Below, piece after piece: positions 42,970 to 52,084 of a DNA stretch of 64,000 nucleotides; position 1 is the stretch's first letter; each line of letters opens with the position of its first letter. Under the pieces are notes generated by a model that saw only the letters and a program-made list of their open reading frames with translations, was not told the origin of the DNA and made no database searches. Position numbers and translations under genes: made by a program. This DNA is from JANWXD01 sp037446115 (GTDB lineage: Bacteria > Acidobacteriota > Terriglobia > Bryobacterales > Bryobacteraceae), in the NCBI GenBank assembly GCA_037446115.1, contig JBBIJF010000007.1, forward strand, positions 1-64,000, in the 5' to 3' direction.

Positions 42970-45444
42970 ATGCACCGGCGGGGAGCGGTTTTCCTGCTGA
43001 CGCTTTCCTTCGGTTGCCGTGTGATCCAGGTTGAACCTCCCGGACAGCTTTACGCCCGCGCCATGAAGCTTCTGCTCGAAGGGAAGCGGTCCGAGGCGCT
43101 GGGGCTGGCCGAGCGGGGACTCCGGCGCGCCCGCTCACCCGATGACCGGTGGCGATTTTACCTGGTGAAAGCCTCGGTGCTGCTGGCCCGCGGGCAGGCG
43201 GCCGAGGCCATCCAGCTTCTGGATGGCAAAGAAGAGCCTCCGCAAGACGAGGAAGTGGCGGTGCGGCGCTGGACGCTGCTGAGCCGCGCCCTGCGCGAGA
43301 GGGGCCGCGAGGCGGAGGCGGAACGGATTCTGGAGCGGGCGCGGAAGCTGGCGCGGGATTCGGGCGCCCCGCTGCTGATCTCCCTGACGGAGCAGCTTCA
43401 TGGCATCGCCCTGCAGCGAAGCGATCCCGAGCAGGCGTTTCAGTGTCTGCGCGCGGCGCTGGAAACTGCGCGGAAAGCCCGGCACGGCTACCAGGAGGCG
43501 GCGACGCTCGTGACCCTGGGGTGGAGTCGGCTGAGGCTGGGGCGCTACGGGGAAGCCATTCCGTGGCTGGAACAGGCGCTCGCCATCTCCGTCCCGGCCG
43601 GCTACGCCCCCCTCACCGCGACGGCCCGGCACAACCTGGGGGTGTGTTACAACGCCCTGGGTGACTGGGATCGGGCGCTCGAATCGCTGCGCGAGGCCGA
43701 AGCGATTTATACCCAGATCGAGGAGCACGCGGGTCTGGCGGGCCTGTTCGGCGATCTCGGCAACACGTACTATTTCCGCGGCGAGCCCGAGAACGCCGTT
43801 GCGTGTTACCGGCGGGGGCTGGCCTTGGCGCGCCGGCTCGGCGATCAGGCCATGGCCGCCCGCTGGCTGAGCAACCTGGCCATGATGGCGATCGAGACGG
43901 GCGATCTGGCCTCCGCCGAACGCTTCAATCAGGAGGCGGTGGAACTGCGGACGCGGGCGGGTGATGCCGGCAGCCTGGTGTGGCCGCTGGTGAATGCGGC
44001 ACGGATCGCCGCGGCGCGGGGCCGCTTTGCCGAAGCCGAAGCCCGCTACCTGGAAGCGATCGCACGTGCAGAGAAACTCGATGTGCCGCAAGCGTTGCTC
44101 GAAGCCCGCGCGCGGCTGGGCACCCTTCACGCGCAAAACGGCGCCTACCACCTGCTGCATCAGGAATTCGGGCAGCTGGCTGCGGATGTCGCCCGGCTGC
44201 GCCGGCGGCTGTCGCGGCTGGAATGGAAATTCACCTTCCAGGCGAGCATCATTCCGTTCTACGAAGAGTACGTGGACGCACTCGTGCGGCAGGGCGACAT
44301 CGCGCGGGCCTGGGAGGCGATCGAGTCCTGCCGCGCGCCCGTACTGGCCGAGCACGCCACGCCCGGCACGGGCTCCCGGACTTCCTCGGCCGGGGCGAGG
44401 CGTTCTGCAGGGACGCCGGAAGCCGCCGCTGTGTTGTCTTACTGGCTGGCACCCAAGCGCTCTTTCTTGTTCGCCCGCACGGGCAACCGTGTGGAGTGGT
44501 TCGCCCTGCCGCCGGAGGCCACCGTACGCCGGCTTGTGGAAGCTTATTCCAATGCGCTGCTGTCCGTTGAAGACCCGCGCGAGAACCGCAACGCCATCGG
44601 ACGCCGGCTTTACGAAGTCCTGATTGCGCCGGCCCGCAGGCTGATCCCACCCGGCGCAAACGTCCTGGTGGTACCCGACGGAGCTCTCCACGAATTGAAT
44701 TTCGAGACGTTGCTGACGGAAGACGAGCCACCGCGGTACTGGATCGAAGAGGCGACGGTGGCCGTGACGCCCGCGGTGTCGGTCGTGAGCCCGGCTGAGC
44801 CGGCTCGCGCCCGCGGATTGCTCGTGCTCGGAGATCCGGAGCCGCCTTCGGCGGAATTCGCGCGCCTGCCCGATGCCGGCGTCGAGATTGCAAACATCGA
44901 GAAGCACTTTCCCGGTTCGCTCAAGAAGGTCATCACCGGGCGGGAGGCGAACCCGGAGGCCTACCACGAAAGCGCGCCGCAACGTTACGCCCTGATTCAC
45001 TTTGCCGCGCACGCGGAAGCCAATCGCGAAAGCCCTCTGGATTCCGCGGTCATTCTTTCCCGGCAGGGGGACGCCTACAGGCTTTATGCCCGGGAGGTGC
45101 TGGCGCAACCCCTGCAGGCGCGCCTGGTCACAATCTCCGCCTGCCGCAGCGCCGGGGCGCGCAACTACTCCGGAGAAGGGCTGGTCGGGTTCGCCTGGGC
45201 GTTTCTGGCGGCAGGGGCACGCAATGTCATCGCCGGACTGTGGGACGTCAACGACCGTTCCACGGCTGCATTGATCGCAGAGTTGTACCGGCGCTTGGCG
45301 GGGGGAGAGTCGCCGGCCCGCGCACTGCGGAGCGCCAAGCTGACGTTGCTTGCGCACCCGGTCTACCGGAGGCCCTACTACTGGGCGCCGTTCCAGATCT
45401 TCACGCGGGGCGGTGCATTTTCAGGCGGCGGCGTGCGGCCCTAG
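42970..45444 (+). CDS. TPR-CHAT caspase-like putative protease
   Basis: The 824-residue protein starts with a short hydrophobic segment ending in FGC, perhaps a lipoprotein signal. TPR-like repeats run from about 25 to 400. From about 480 there is a CHAT domain: H681 in HFAAHAE and C725 in ISACRSAG form the predicted catalytic dyad, with WAFLAAGARNVIAGLWDVND typical of the family. CHAT proteins are relatives of separase and caspases; TPR-CHAT proteases cleave a partner in known gRAMP/Craspase systems. No CRISPR component is present here. It ends the ECF operon. Confidence 0.88.
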   Translation: MHRRGAVFLLTLSFGCRVIQVEPPGQLYARAMKLLLEGKRSEALGLAERGLRRARSPDDRWRFYLVKASVLLARGQAAEAIQLLDGKEEPPQDEEVAVRRWTLLSRALRERGREAEAERILERARKLARDSGAPLLISLTEQLHGIALQRSDPEQAFQCLRAALETARKARHGYQEAATLVTLGWSRLRLGRYGEAIPWLEQALAISVPAGYAPLTATARHNLGVCYNALGDWDRALESLREAEAIYTQIEEHAGLAGLFGDLGNTYYFRGEPENAVACYRRGLALARRLGDQAMAARWLSNLAMMAIETGDLASAERFNQEAVELRTRAGDAGSLVWPLVNAARIAAARGRFAEAEARYLEAIARAEKLDVPQALLEARARLGTLHAQNGAYHLLHQEFGQLAADVARLRRRLSRLEWKFTFQASIIPFYEEYVDALVRQGDIARAWEAIESCRAPVLAEHATPGTGSRTSSAGARRSAGTPEAAAVLSYWLAPKRSFLFARTGNRVEWFALPPEATVRRLVEAYSNALLSVEDPRENRNAIGRRLYEVLIAPARRLIPPGANVLVVPDGALHELNFETLLTEDEPPRYWIEEATVAVTPAVSVVSPAEPARARGLLVLGDPEPPSAEFARLPDAGVEIANIEKHFPGSLKKVITGREANPEAYHESAPQRYALIHFAAHAEANRESPLDSAVILSRQGDAYRLYAREVLAQPLQARLVTISACRSAGARNYSGEGLVGFAWAFLAAGARNVIAGLWDVNDRSTAALIAELYRRLAGGESPARALRSAKLTLLAHPVYRRPYYWAPFQIFTRGGAFSGGGVRP

Positions 45445-45457
45445 GAAGGAGGCGAGG

Positions 45458-46750
45458 CTACACCTCCAGTTTCCAGGGCGGGCGGTAGTCGCGCCGCAGC
45501 AGGGGTTCGACTTCTTTTTGCAGCACGGTGCCTGCCTTGTCGTCCCAGTCCAAGCGGCGCTTGCTCAAGAGGGCAAGGTTCCCGAGCAGGCAGGTGGCGG
45601 TGGAGCGGAAACAGGTTTCGACGTCGCTCACCGGGCGCTTCCGGGTCCGGACGCAGTCCAGGAAATTCTGCCAGTGCGCCATGTTGGCGTTGTTGGAGGC
45701 CGGCTCCTGGATGTATTCCAGGCCGGAGTCGCGCTCCGGCAGCAGGCGGTATTCGCTGCGGTCCACGAACAGCGTCGCCTTGCTGCCGTGGAACAGAATA
45801 CCGCCGGGCTTGTTGAACAAAGACTGGGCGTTGCCCGAGCGGTTTTCGTAAGTGGCGACAAACCCGCTCGGATACTCGTAGGTGACCTGTAAGGTGTCCG
45901 GGGTTTCGCGGTTGTCTTTGAGATAATACTTCCCGCCAAGCGCCACGATCGCGGCGGGCATCTCTTCGCCGAAGGCCATCTGCACGATGTCGAGCCAGTG
46001 AACGCCCCAGTCGGTCATCATGCCGCCCGCGTAGTCCCAGAACCAGCGAAAATGCGAGAAGGCTTTCGGGTCCACGCCGAAGCGGTTCCGGTTGAAGGGC
46101 CGCCAGGGAGCGGGCCCCAGCCACAAATCCCAATCCAGGCCTTCCGGGGGATCGCTGTCGGGCGGGTTGCCGATCCCCTGCTCCGGGGCGAGTCCGTAGT
46201 TCCAGGTGCGCACGAAGGTCACCTTGCCGAGCACGCCTTTGCGCACCAGATCGCAGGCCTTGCGGAAGTGGATGCCGGAGCGCTGCATGGTGCCGGCCTG
46301 CACCACGCGGTCGTACTTTCGCGCCGCTTCGACCATCTTGCGGCCCTCTTCGACGGCCACGCACAGCGGTTTTTCCACATACACGTCCTTGCCCGCCTTG
46401 CAGGCCTCGACGGTCATGTAGGCGTGCCAGTGATCCGGAGTGGAGATGCAGACCACATCCACGGATTTGTCTGCGAGAATCTCGCGGAAGTCCTTCACCG
46501 CCCGGGCACGGCCGCCGGTTTCCGCCACGGCCTGCTCCAGATGCGGCCGGTAGACGTCACAGACCGCCGCGGCTTCCAGCCCGGGCTGCTTCAGGGCGAT
46601 GCGCAGATTGGCGATGCCCATGCGGCCCATGCCGATAAATGCCGCGGCGATCCGGTCGTTGGCGCCCCGGGCGCGGTGCGGGAGAAACGTGAAGGCTGCC
46701 GCCGCGCCGCCCGCCTGCAAAAAGGTTCTTCGGGATTCCTGCTCCTGCAT
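45458..46750 (-). CDS. Gfo/Idh/MocA-family oxidoreductase, Tat-exported
   Basis: The 430-residue protein has a twin-arginine signal (ESRRTFLQAGGAAAAFTFL). A Rossmann domain follows (AAFIGMGRMGIANLRIALK) with STPDHWHAYM and EKPLCVAVEEG, the conserved lysine-proline of the Gfo/Idh/MocA family. GGMMTDWGVHWLDIVQMAFG is in the C-terminal domain. These enzymes oxidise or reduce sugars and related compounds using tightly bound NAD(P). Tat export and the single gene suggest periplasmic sugar metabolism. Confidence 0.88.
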   Translation of the reverse strand: MQEQESRRTFLQAGGAAAAFTFLPHRARGANDRIAAAFIGMGRMGIANLRIALKQPGLEAAAVCDVYRPHLEQAVAETGGRARAVKDFREILADKSVDVVCISTPDHWHAYMTVEACKAGKDVYVEKPLCVAVEEGRKMVEAARKYDRVVQAGTMQRSGIHFRKACDLVRKGVLGKVTFVRTWNYGLAPEQGIGNPPDSDPPEGLDWDLWLGPAPWRPFNRNRFGVDPKAFSHFRWFWDYAGGMMTDWGVHWLDIVQMAFGEEMPAAIVALGGKYYLKDNRETPDTLQVTYEYPSGFVATYENRSGNAQSLFNKPGGILFHGSKATLFVDRSEYRLLPERDSGLEYIQEPASNNANMAHWQNFLDCVRTRKRPVSDVETCFRSTATCLLGNLALLSKRRLDWDDKAGTVLQKEVEPLLRRDYRPPWKLEV

Positions 46751-46755
46751 ATCCG

Positions 46756-49212
46756 TTATCCTTTCACGACGACGTTGACAAGTTTATCGGGAACCACGAC
46801 CACTTTCGCCACCGCCTTGCCCGCTATATAGGACCGGATTTTCTCGTCCGCCAGGGCCTGCCGTTCCAGTTCTTCGCGAGGCGTGCCAAAGGGGGCGTTC
46901 AAACGGCTGCGCACCTTGCCGTTGACCTGGAGCACGATTTCCGCCATCTCCTCGCGCGCGAGCTCCGGGTCGTAGTCCGGCCACGGCTGGCGGAAGACGG
47001 GACCCGTACGCCCGAGCTCCTCCCACATCTCCTCGGCCACGTAGGGCGCGAAAGGCCCGAGCAGCAGCACGAGTTTTTCCAGGGCCTCCGACAGCACAGC
47101 CGGAGAAAGCGACGCCTCGGCGGCGTGCAGCTCGTTGACCAGCTCCATAATGGCCGCAATGGAAGTGTTGAAGTGCCAGCGCGTCTCAAAATCCTCGGTG
47201 ATCTTGCGGATGGTCTGGTGCAGTTTGCGCCGCACGCGGCGGTCCGCTTCCGTCTGCTCCCCGCCGGCCGCCTCGCGCGCCTTGCCGGCGTTGCGCGTCA
47301 CGAAGCGGTAGACGCGGCTGATGAAGCGGTAGATTCCCTCCACCCCGGCGTCCTGCCAGTCCACGTCCTTTTCGGGCGGCGCTGCGAAGAGCACGAATAG
47401 CCGTGCCGTGTCGGCGCCGTAACGTTCCGCGGTCTCGTCGGCGCTGACGACGTTGCCTTTGGATTTGGACATCTTGGCGCCGTCTTTGATGACCATGCCC
47501 TGGGTGAACAGGCGCACGGCAGGCTCGTCGTTGCGGACGAGGCCCAGATCGCGCATCACCTTGGTAAAGAAACGGGCATAGATCAGGTGCAGGATGGCGT
47601 GCTCGACGCCTCCGATGTACTGATCGATGGGAAACCAGTAGGCGATCTTGGCGGAGTCAAACGGCGCCCGGTCGTTGTGGGGATCACAGTAGCGGTAGAA
47701 ATACCAGGACGAATCGATGAAGGTGTCCATGGTGTCGGTTTCGCGCCGCGCCGGGCGGCGGCAGCGGGGGCAGGGAGCGTGGACGAACTCGGGGACGTCT
47801 TCGAGCGGGGAGCGCCCCATGCCGGTGATGCGCACGTTCAAAGGAAGCACCACCGGCAGCTCCTGTTCGGGCACCGGAACGATGCCGCATGCTGCGCAGT
47901 GGATTACGGGGATGGGCGTGCCCCAGTAGCGCTGGCGCGAGATGCCCCAGTCGCGAATGCGGTAGGTGACGGCCGCCTTGCCGAAGCATTCCCGCTCGGC
48001 CTTTTCGGTCATCCGGCGCCGCGCCTCCGCGCTCGGCAGACCGGAGAATTCGCCCGAATTCTCGCAGATGCCGTCCTCGGTGAAGGCGGCCTGCATGCGG
48101 GCCGGGTCGGCCAGTTCGCCGCCCGCGGGCCGGATGACGGGGCGCACCGGGATCCCGTAGCGGGTGCAGAACTCAAAATCCCGTTCGTCGTGCGCCGGCA
48201 CGGCCATGATCGCGCCGGTGCCGTAGCCCATCAGGACGAAGTTGCCGATCCAGACCGGGATCTTCTCGCCGTTGTACGGATTGACGGCGAAATGGCCGGT
48301 CGGGAACCCTTCCTTGACGAGATCGCCCGGATCGCGGCGCGCCCGCTCGTCAATCATCGCCTTGAGGCGCGGGCGGTCTTCCGGCGCTACGAGCTCTTCC
48401 GCCAGGGGGTGCTCCGGCGCGAGAATGACGCAGGTGGCACCGAAGATCGTGTCCACGCGCGTGGTGAAGACGCGAATGGGCCGGCCCGACTCCGCCAGCC
48501 GGAAGTCGATCTCAGCGCCCTCGGAACGGCCGATCCAGTTGCGCTGCATGGTGATGACGCGCTCCGGCCAGCCGCCCTCGAGTTTGTCCAGGTCGCGCAG
48601 GAGTTCTTCGGCATATGCGGTGATCCGCAGAAACCACTGCTCGAGCGCCCGCTGTTCCACCGGGGTGTCTTCATGCCGCCAGCAGCATCCGTTGACGACC
48701 TGCTCGTTGGCCAGCACCGTGGCGCATTGCGGGCACCAGTTGACGAGGGCCTTGGCGCGGTAGGCCAGGCCGCGCTCGAGCATTTTCAGAAAAAACCACT
48801 GGTTCCAGCGGTAGTATTCCGGTTCGCAGGTGGAGATCTCGCGCTGCCAGTCGTAGCTGAAACCGTAGCGGATATGTTGCCGCTTCATGTAGGCGATGTT
48901 CTCGAGCGTCCAGTCGCGGGGGTGGCGCTGGTTGGCGATGGCGGCGTTTTCGGCCGGCAGCCCGAAGGCATCCCAGCCCATGGGGTGCAAGACGTTGTAG
49001 CCGCGCATCCACTTGTAGCGCGCCAGAGTGTCGCCGATGGTGTAGTTGCGGATGTGGCCGACGTGCAGCGTGCCGCTGGGGTAGGGAAGCATTTCCAGCA
49101 GGTAATATTTGGGCCGGTCGGAGTGGTCCTCGGCCCGGAAGAGGCTCCCGTCGCTCCAGCGCTGGCACCACTTTAACTCGATCTGCCTGTGGTCGTACGA
49201 CTTTTCCGGCAT
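46756..49212 (-). CDS. leuS: leucyl-tRNA synthetase
   Basis: The 818-residue class I synthetase charges tRNA-Leu. The HIGH-type motif is LHVGHIRNY, the editing domain occupies the middle, and KMSKS is in DGAKMSKSKGNVV. The start MPEKSYDHRQIELKWCQRW is normal. The first 40 bases overlap the 3' end of the nfo gene, an unusually long overlap for this window. Confidence 0.97.
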   Translation of the reverse strand: MPEKSYDHRQIELKWCQRWSDGSLFRAEDHSDRPKYYLLEMLPYPSGTLHVGHIRNYTIGDTLARYKWMRGYNVLHPMGWDAFGLPAENAAIANQRHPRDWTLENIAYMKRQHIRYGFSYDWQREISTCEPEYYRWNQWFFLKMLERGLAYRAKALVNWCPQCATVLANEQVVNGCCWRHEDTPVEQRALEQWFLRITAYAEELLRDLDKLEGGWPERVITMQRNWIGRSEGAEIDFRLAESGRPIRVFTTRVDTIFGATCVILAPEHPLAEELVAPEDRPRLKAMIDERARRDPGDLVKEGFPTGHFAVNPYNGEKIPVWIGNFVLMGYGTGAIMAVPAHDERDFEFCTRYGIPVRPVIRPAGGELADPARMQAAFTEDGICENSGEFSGLPSAEARRRMTEKAERECFGKAAVTYRIRDWGISRQRYWGTPIPVIHCAACGIVPVPEQELPVVLPLNVRITGMGRSPLEDVPEFVHAPCPRCRRPARRETDTMDTFIDSSWYFYRYCDPHNDRAPFDSAKIAYWFPIDQYIGGVEHAILHLIYARFFTKVMRDLGLVRNDEPAVRLFTQGMVIKDGAKMSKSKGNVVSADETAERYGADTARLFVLFAAPPEKDVDWQDAGVEGIYRFISRVYRFVTRNAGKAREAAGGEQTEADRRVRRKLHQTIRKITEDFETRWHFNTSIAAIMELVNELHAAEASLSPAVLSEALEKLVLLLGPFAPYVAEEMWEELGRTGPVFRQPWPDYDPELAREEMAEIVLQVNGKVRSRLNAPFGTPREELERQALADEKIRSYIAGKAVAKVVVVPDKLVNVVVKG

Positions 49213-50102
49213 AGGTTCTTGAGCGCCTCGAGGTTGCGGCGATCGTCGCCGTCCCGTTCGATCGGGGTCTCGAGAATAAAAGCTTTGCTCCGCAGCCTGG
49301 GGTGATTGAGGATGCGGCGAAACCCTTGCTTTCCAATATAGCCCTTGCCGATGTGCTCGTGGCGGTCAATGCGCGAGCCGAGCGGCGCTTTGGAATCATT
49401 GGCGTGGATCACGGGGATGGCCTCGAGGCCCAGCACCGCGGCCGCTTGCCGCACTGTGGCGCGGAGACCGGTTTCGGTGGCCACGTCATAGCCAGCCGCC
49501 AGGCAATGAGCCGTGTCCAGGCAATACCCCACAGGGAATTCGAGCCCCGAGCACAAGCGCCGGATTTCGGCCAGCTCTTCGAATCGGCTGCCCAGTGTGT
49601 AGCCGGAGCCAGCCGTGTTCTCCAGCAGCAGCGTGAGCCCGTCTCTACGCAGCCCGCGCGTTGCCTCCTGAAGCGATGCGGCCAGAGTGCGGATGCCGGC
49701 CTCCAGGGACTGGCCGCGGTAGCTGCCCGGATGGAGGACGAGATACTCGGCGCCCACCAGCAGCGCGCGCTCCACTTCGGCACGGAAAGCTGCGACGGAC
49801 CGTGCGCGGATGCTTGGATCTGTCGCGGCAAGATTGATCAGATAGTTGTCGTGCACTACCAGGGGGTACAGGTCGAAGCGCTCCCGCAGTTCCCACAGAC
49901 GGCGAACCTCCTCCGGCTGCGGGACACGGGAACGCCACATCCGGGGACTACTGGAAAAAATCTGGAAGGCGTTGGCGCCGAGCTCCGCCGCGCGCACCGC
50001 CGCCCGGTCGAGCGAGCCGGCAATCGAAGTGTGAATTCCGATGCGCAGAGCAACATCGTACCGCCGGCTGGTGGGGAAGCGCAGCCGCACGCGCTCGTCC
50101 AT
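49173..50102 (-). CDS. nfo: endonuclease IV
   Basis: The 309-residue AP endonuclease cleaves abasic sites in DNA. Typical are RIGIHTSIAGSLDRA, GANAFQIFSSSPRMW, VHDNYLINLA, LENTAGSGYTLG, YCLDTAHCLAAGYD, VIHANDSKAPLGSRIDRHEHIGKG. The reading frame has about 18 residues before the usual RIG start and no good internal ATG, so the true N-terminus may be shorter or start non-canonically. It overlaps leuS by 40 bp. Confidence 0.94.
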   Translation of the reverse strand: MDERVRLRFPTSRRYDVALRIGIHTSIAGSLDRAAVRAAELGANAFQIFSSSPRMWRSRVPQPEEVRRLWELRERFDLYPLVVHDNYLINLAATDPSIRARSVAAFRAEVERALLVGAEYLVLHPGSYRGQSLEAGIRTLAASLQEATRGLRRDGLTLLLENTAGSGYTLGSRFEELAEIRRLCSGLEFPVGYCLDTAHCLAAGYDVATETGLRATVRQAAAVLGLEAIPVIHANDSKAPLGSRIDRHEHIGKGYIGKQGFRRILNHPRLRSKAFILETPIERDGDDRRNLEALKNLCRKSRTTTGRSS

Positions 50103-50219
50103 GGTCGCCAGCCCCCACCTGCGCTTAGGCCTCGCCGTGGACCGCCCCGTCTACATCGTGAATCGGATGCCACCCGCCGATGCTCAGGAGGAAGTGCCTC
50201 CCATGACGCCAGCGCCAGT

Positions 50220-51188
50220 TTAGTTGTAAAAATTCCGATTCCACGCATGACGCCTCAGGATCTGAAGGACTTGCTCATCGAGCGGCCCTTTGTCCGAGAC
50301 GGCGCAGTTCGCCTCCACGTGTCGCACTTTTCGCATACCGGGGATCACCGTCGAGACGGCCGGGTGGGACAGACAGAAGTGCAGCGCAATTTCCGGCAGC
50401 GTCCCCTCCACCGCCGCCAGGTCGCGCCGAAGGGCCGCCACCCGTTCCGCCACCTGCCGCTTGCGGTCTCCGCGGAAGTAGTACGCACGAAAATCGTCCG
50501 GGTCGAAGCAGGTCGTCTCGGTGATGGTTCCCGTCAGACTGCCCTCGTCGAACGGAACCCGCGCAATTACGCCGATGTTTTGTTCCCTGCACAGGGGGAA
50601 CAGGTTTCGCTCGGGAGTCTGGTCGAAGATGTTGTAGATGACCTGGACCGTGTCAATTAGTCCGGTCCGGATGAGTTCGAGTGCGGAATCGGGCTGATGA
50701 TCGTTAATCGAGACGCCCACGAAGCGGACTTTGCCCGACCGCTTCAAATCCTCGAAGGCCCGGCGCCAGATATCGCTTTCGATCCACTCCGGGTTCCAGA
50801 CGTGCAGCTGCTGGAGATCGATGGTCTCCACACCGAGGTTGCGCAGGCTTTCTTCGGTCGAGCGGATGATGTAATCGTAGGGGAACACCTCCTCGATGCC
50901 GATGCCCGGCCTGGCGGGCCACAGCCGGTTTTTGGGGGGCACTTTGGTGGCCACGTAGATACGGTTTCCGGTTTCGCGGAGCAGCCGCCCCACCAGCCGT
51001 TCGCTGTGCCCGTCGCCGTAAGCCAGGGCGGTGTCAATGAAATTCAGCCCGAGTTCGACGGCGCAGCGAAGCGCGCGAAGGGATTCTTCATCCGAGCCGC
51101 CGAGCCACTGCTTGCCGCCGATTCCCCAGGCGCCGTAGCCGATTTCGCTCACTTCGAGGTTTGTCCTTCCGAGTTTTCGATAGCGCAT
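50220..51188 (-). CDS. aldo/keto reductase
   Basis: A 322-residue AKR with MRYRKLGRTNLEVSEIGYG at the start, FIDTALAYGDGHSE with the catalytic tyrosine, and VATKVPP. Later regions carry the NADPH-binding features. The start ATG 51188 is chosen because the family begins there; ATG 51200 is an alternative. Substrate unknown. The 117 bp between this gene and nfo contain nothing recognisable. Confidence 0.9.
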   Translation of the reverse strand: MRYRKLGRTNLEVSEIGYGAWGIGGKQWLGGSDEESLRALRCAVELGLNFIDTALAYGDGHSERLVGRLLRETGNRIYVATKVPPKNRLWPARPGIGIEEVFPYDYIIRSTEESLRNLGVETIDLQQLHVWNPEWIESDIWRRAFEDLKRSGKVRFVGVSINDHQPDSALELIRTGLIDTVQVIYNIFDQTPERNLFPLCREQNIGVIARVPFDEGSLTGTITETTCFDPDDFRAYYFRGDRKRQVAERVAALRRDLAAVEGTLPEIALHFCLSHPAVSTVIPGMRKVRHVEANCAVSDKGPLDEQVLQILRRHAWNRNFYN

Positions 51189-51250
51189 GACGCCCACCAT
51201 TATAGTGGCCGCCTCGAATCCGACCGCCGGGAGTAAAATCGAGATGGGCG

Positions 51251-52018
51251 GTGATGAAACTGCTGGTCCTGATACTGGCAGGGGTGCTGGCGGCGAGCGC
51301 AGCCACGTTCAAACTGTACCTGAAAGACGGTAGTTATCACCTCGTGCGCGAGTATCAGATTGACGGAGACCGTGTCCGTTACTACAGCATCGAGCGAAGC
51401 GAGTGGGAGGAGATCCCGGCCGAACTCGTGGACCTGGAGCGCACACGGGTCGAGCTTCAGGGGCGCGAACAACGGATCCGCGAAGAGACGAAGGCCCTGG
51501 CAGAGGAGGAGCAGGCGGAGCGCGAACTCCGCCAGGAAATCGCCCGGGTGCCCGCGGAAGCGGGCGTCTACTGGGTGCGGGGCGCCGAGCTGCTGCCGCT
51601 CAAGCAGGCCGAGTCCAAGATCGTGACCAACAAGCGCCGTTCGGTTCTCAGAGTGCTGACCCCGGTTCCAATCGTCGCAGGCAAAGCCACCGTCGAGCTG
51701 GACGGGCCGGCTTCGGCCGCGGTCGTGGACACGCCCATGCCGGAATTCTACATCCGGCTGGCGGCGGAAGAGCGGTTCGGGATTTTCCGGCTCACACCCA
51801 AAAAAGACGCGCGCGTGGTCCAGCGCTGGAGCATCATTCCCGTCACCAAGGAGATTTTCGAAGAACAGGAAGAGGTGGAGGTTTTTCGCCACCAGGTGGG
51901 GGAGGGGCTGTACAAGATCTGGCCCAAGGAGCCGCTCTCGCCGGGGGAGTACGCCGTCGTCGAGTATACGGCCGGCAAGGGAAACATCCAGGTCTGGGAT
52001 TTCGCCTACCGGCGCTAG
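51251..52018 (+). CDS. secreted protein of unknown function with coiled-coil segment
   Basis: The 255-residue protein has a Sec signal peptide (MMKLLVLILAGVLAASAA). A charged helical stretch (QRIREETKALAEEEQAERE, about 75-95) and a beta-rich C-terminal domain follow. No family is recognised. It sits 62 bp upstream of the ABC export permease gene on the same strand. Confidence 0.72.
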   Translation: MMKLLVLILAGVLAASAATFKLYLKDGSYHLVREYQIDGDRVRYYSIERSEWEEIPAELVDLERTRVELQGREQRIREETKALAEEEQAERELRQEIARVPAEAGVYWVRGAELLPLKQAESKIVTNKRRSVLRVLTPVPIVAGKATVELDGPASAAVVDTPMPEFYIRLAAEERFGIFRLTPKKDARVVQRWSIIPVTKEIFEEQEEVEVFRHQVGEGLYKIWPKEPLSPGEYAVVEYTAGKGNIQVWDFAYRR

Positions 52019-52084
52019 CCGCCGCGTCGTTGCCGGCCGCAAGCCGGGGGTCTCATGCTAGACTGACTACGTTTCCCGGCCCGC

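Noticed and set aside
43135..45357. 740-codon frame antisense to the TPR-CHAT gene
   Set aside because: The sense frame has recognised TPR and CHAT domains; the antisense frame is a high-GC shadow without a recognisable domain.
52019..52084. Terminator before the ABC permease gene
   Set aside because: Only a short CCGG/CCGG pairing is present, too weak for a terminator call.
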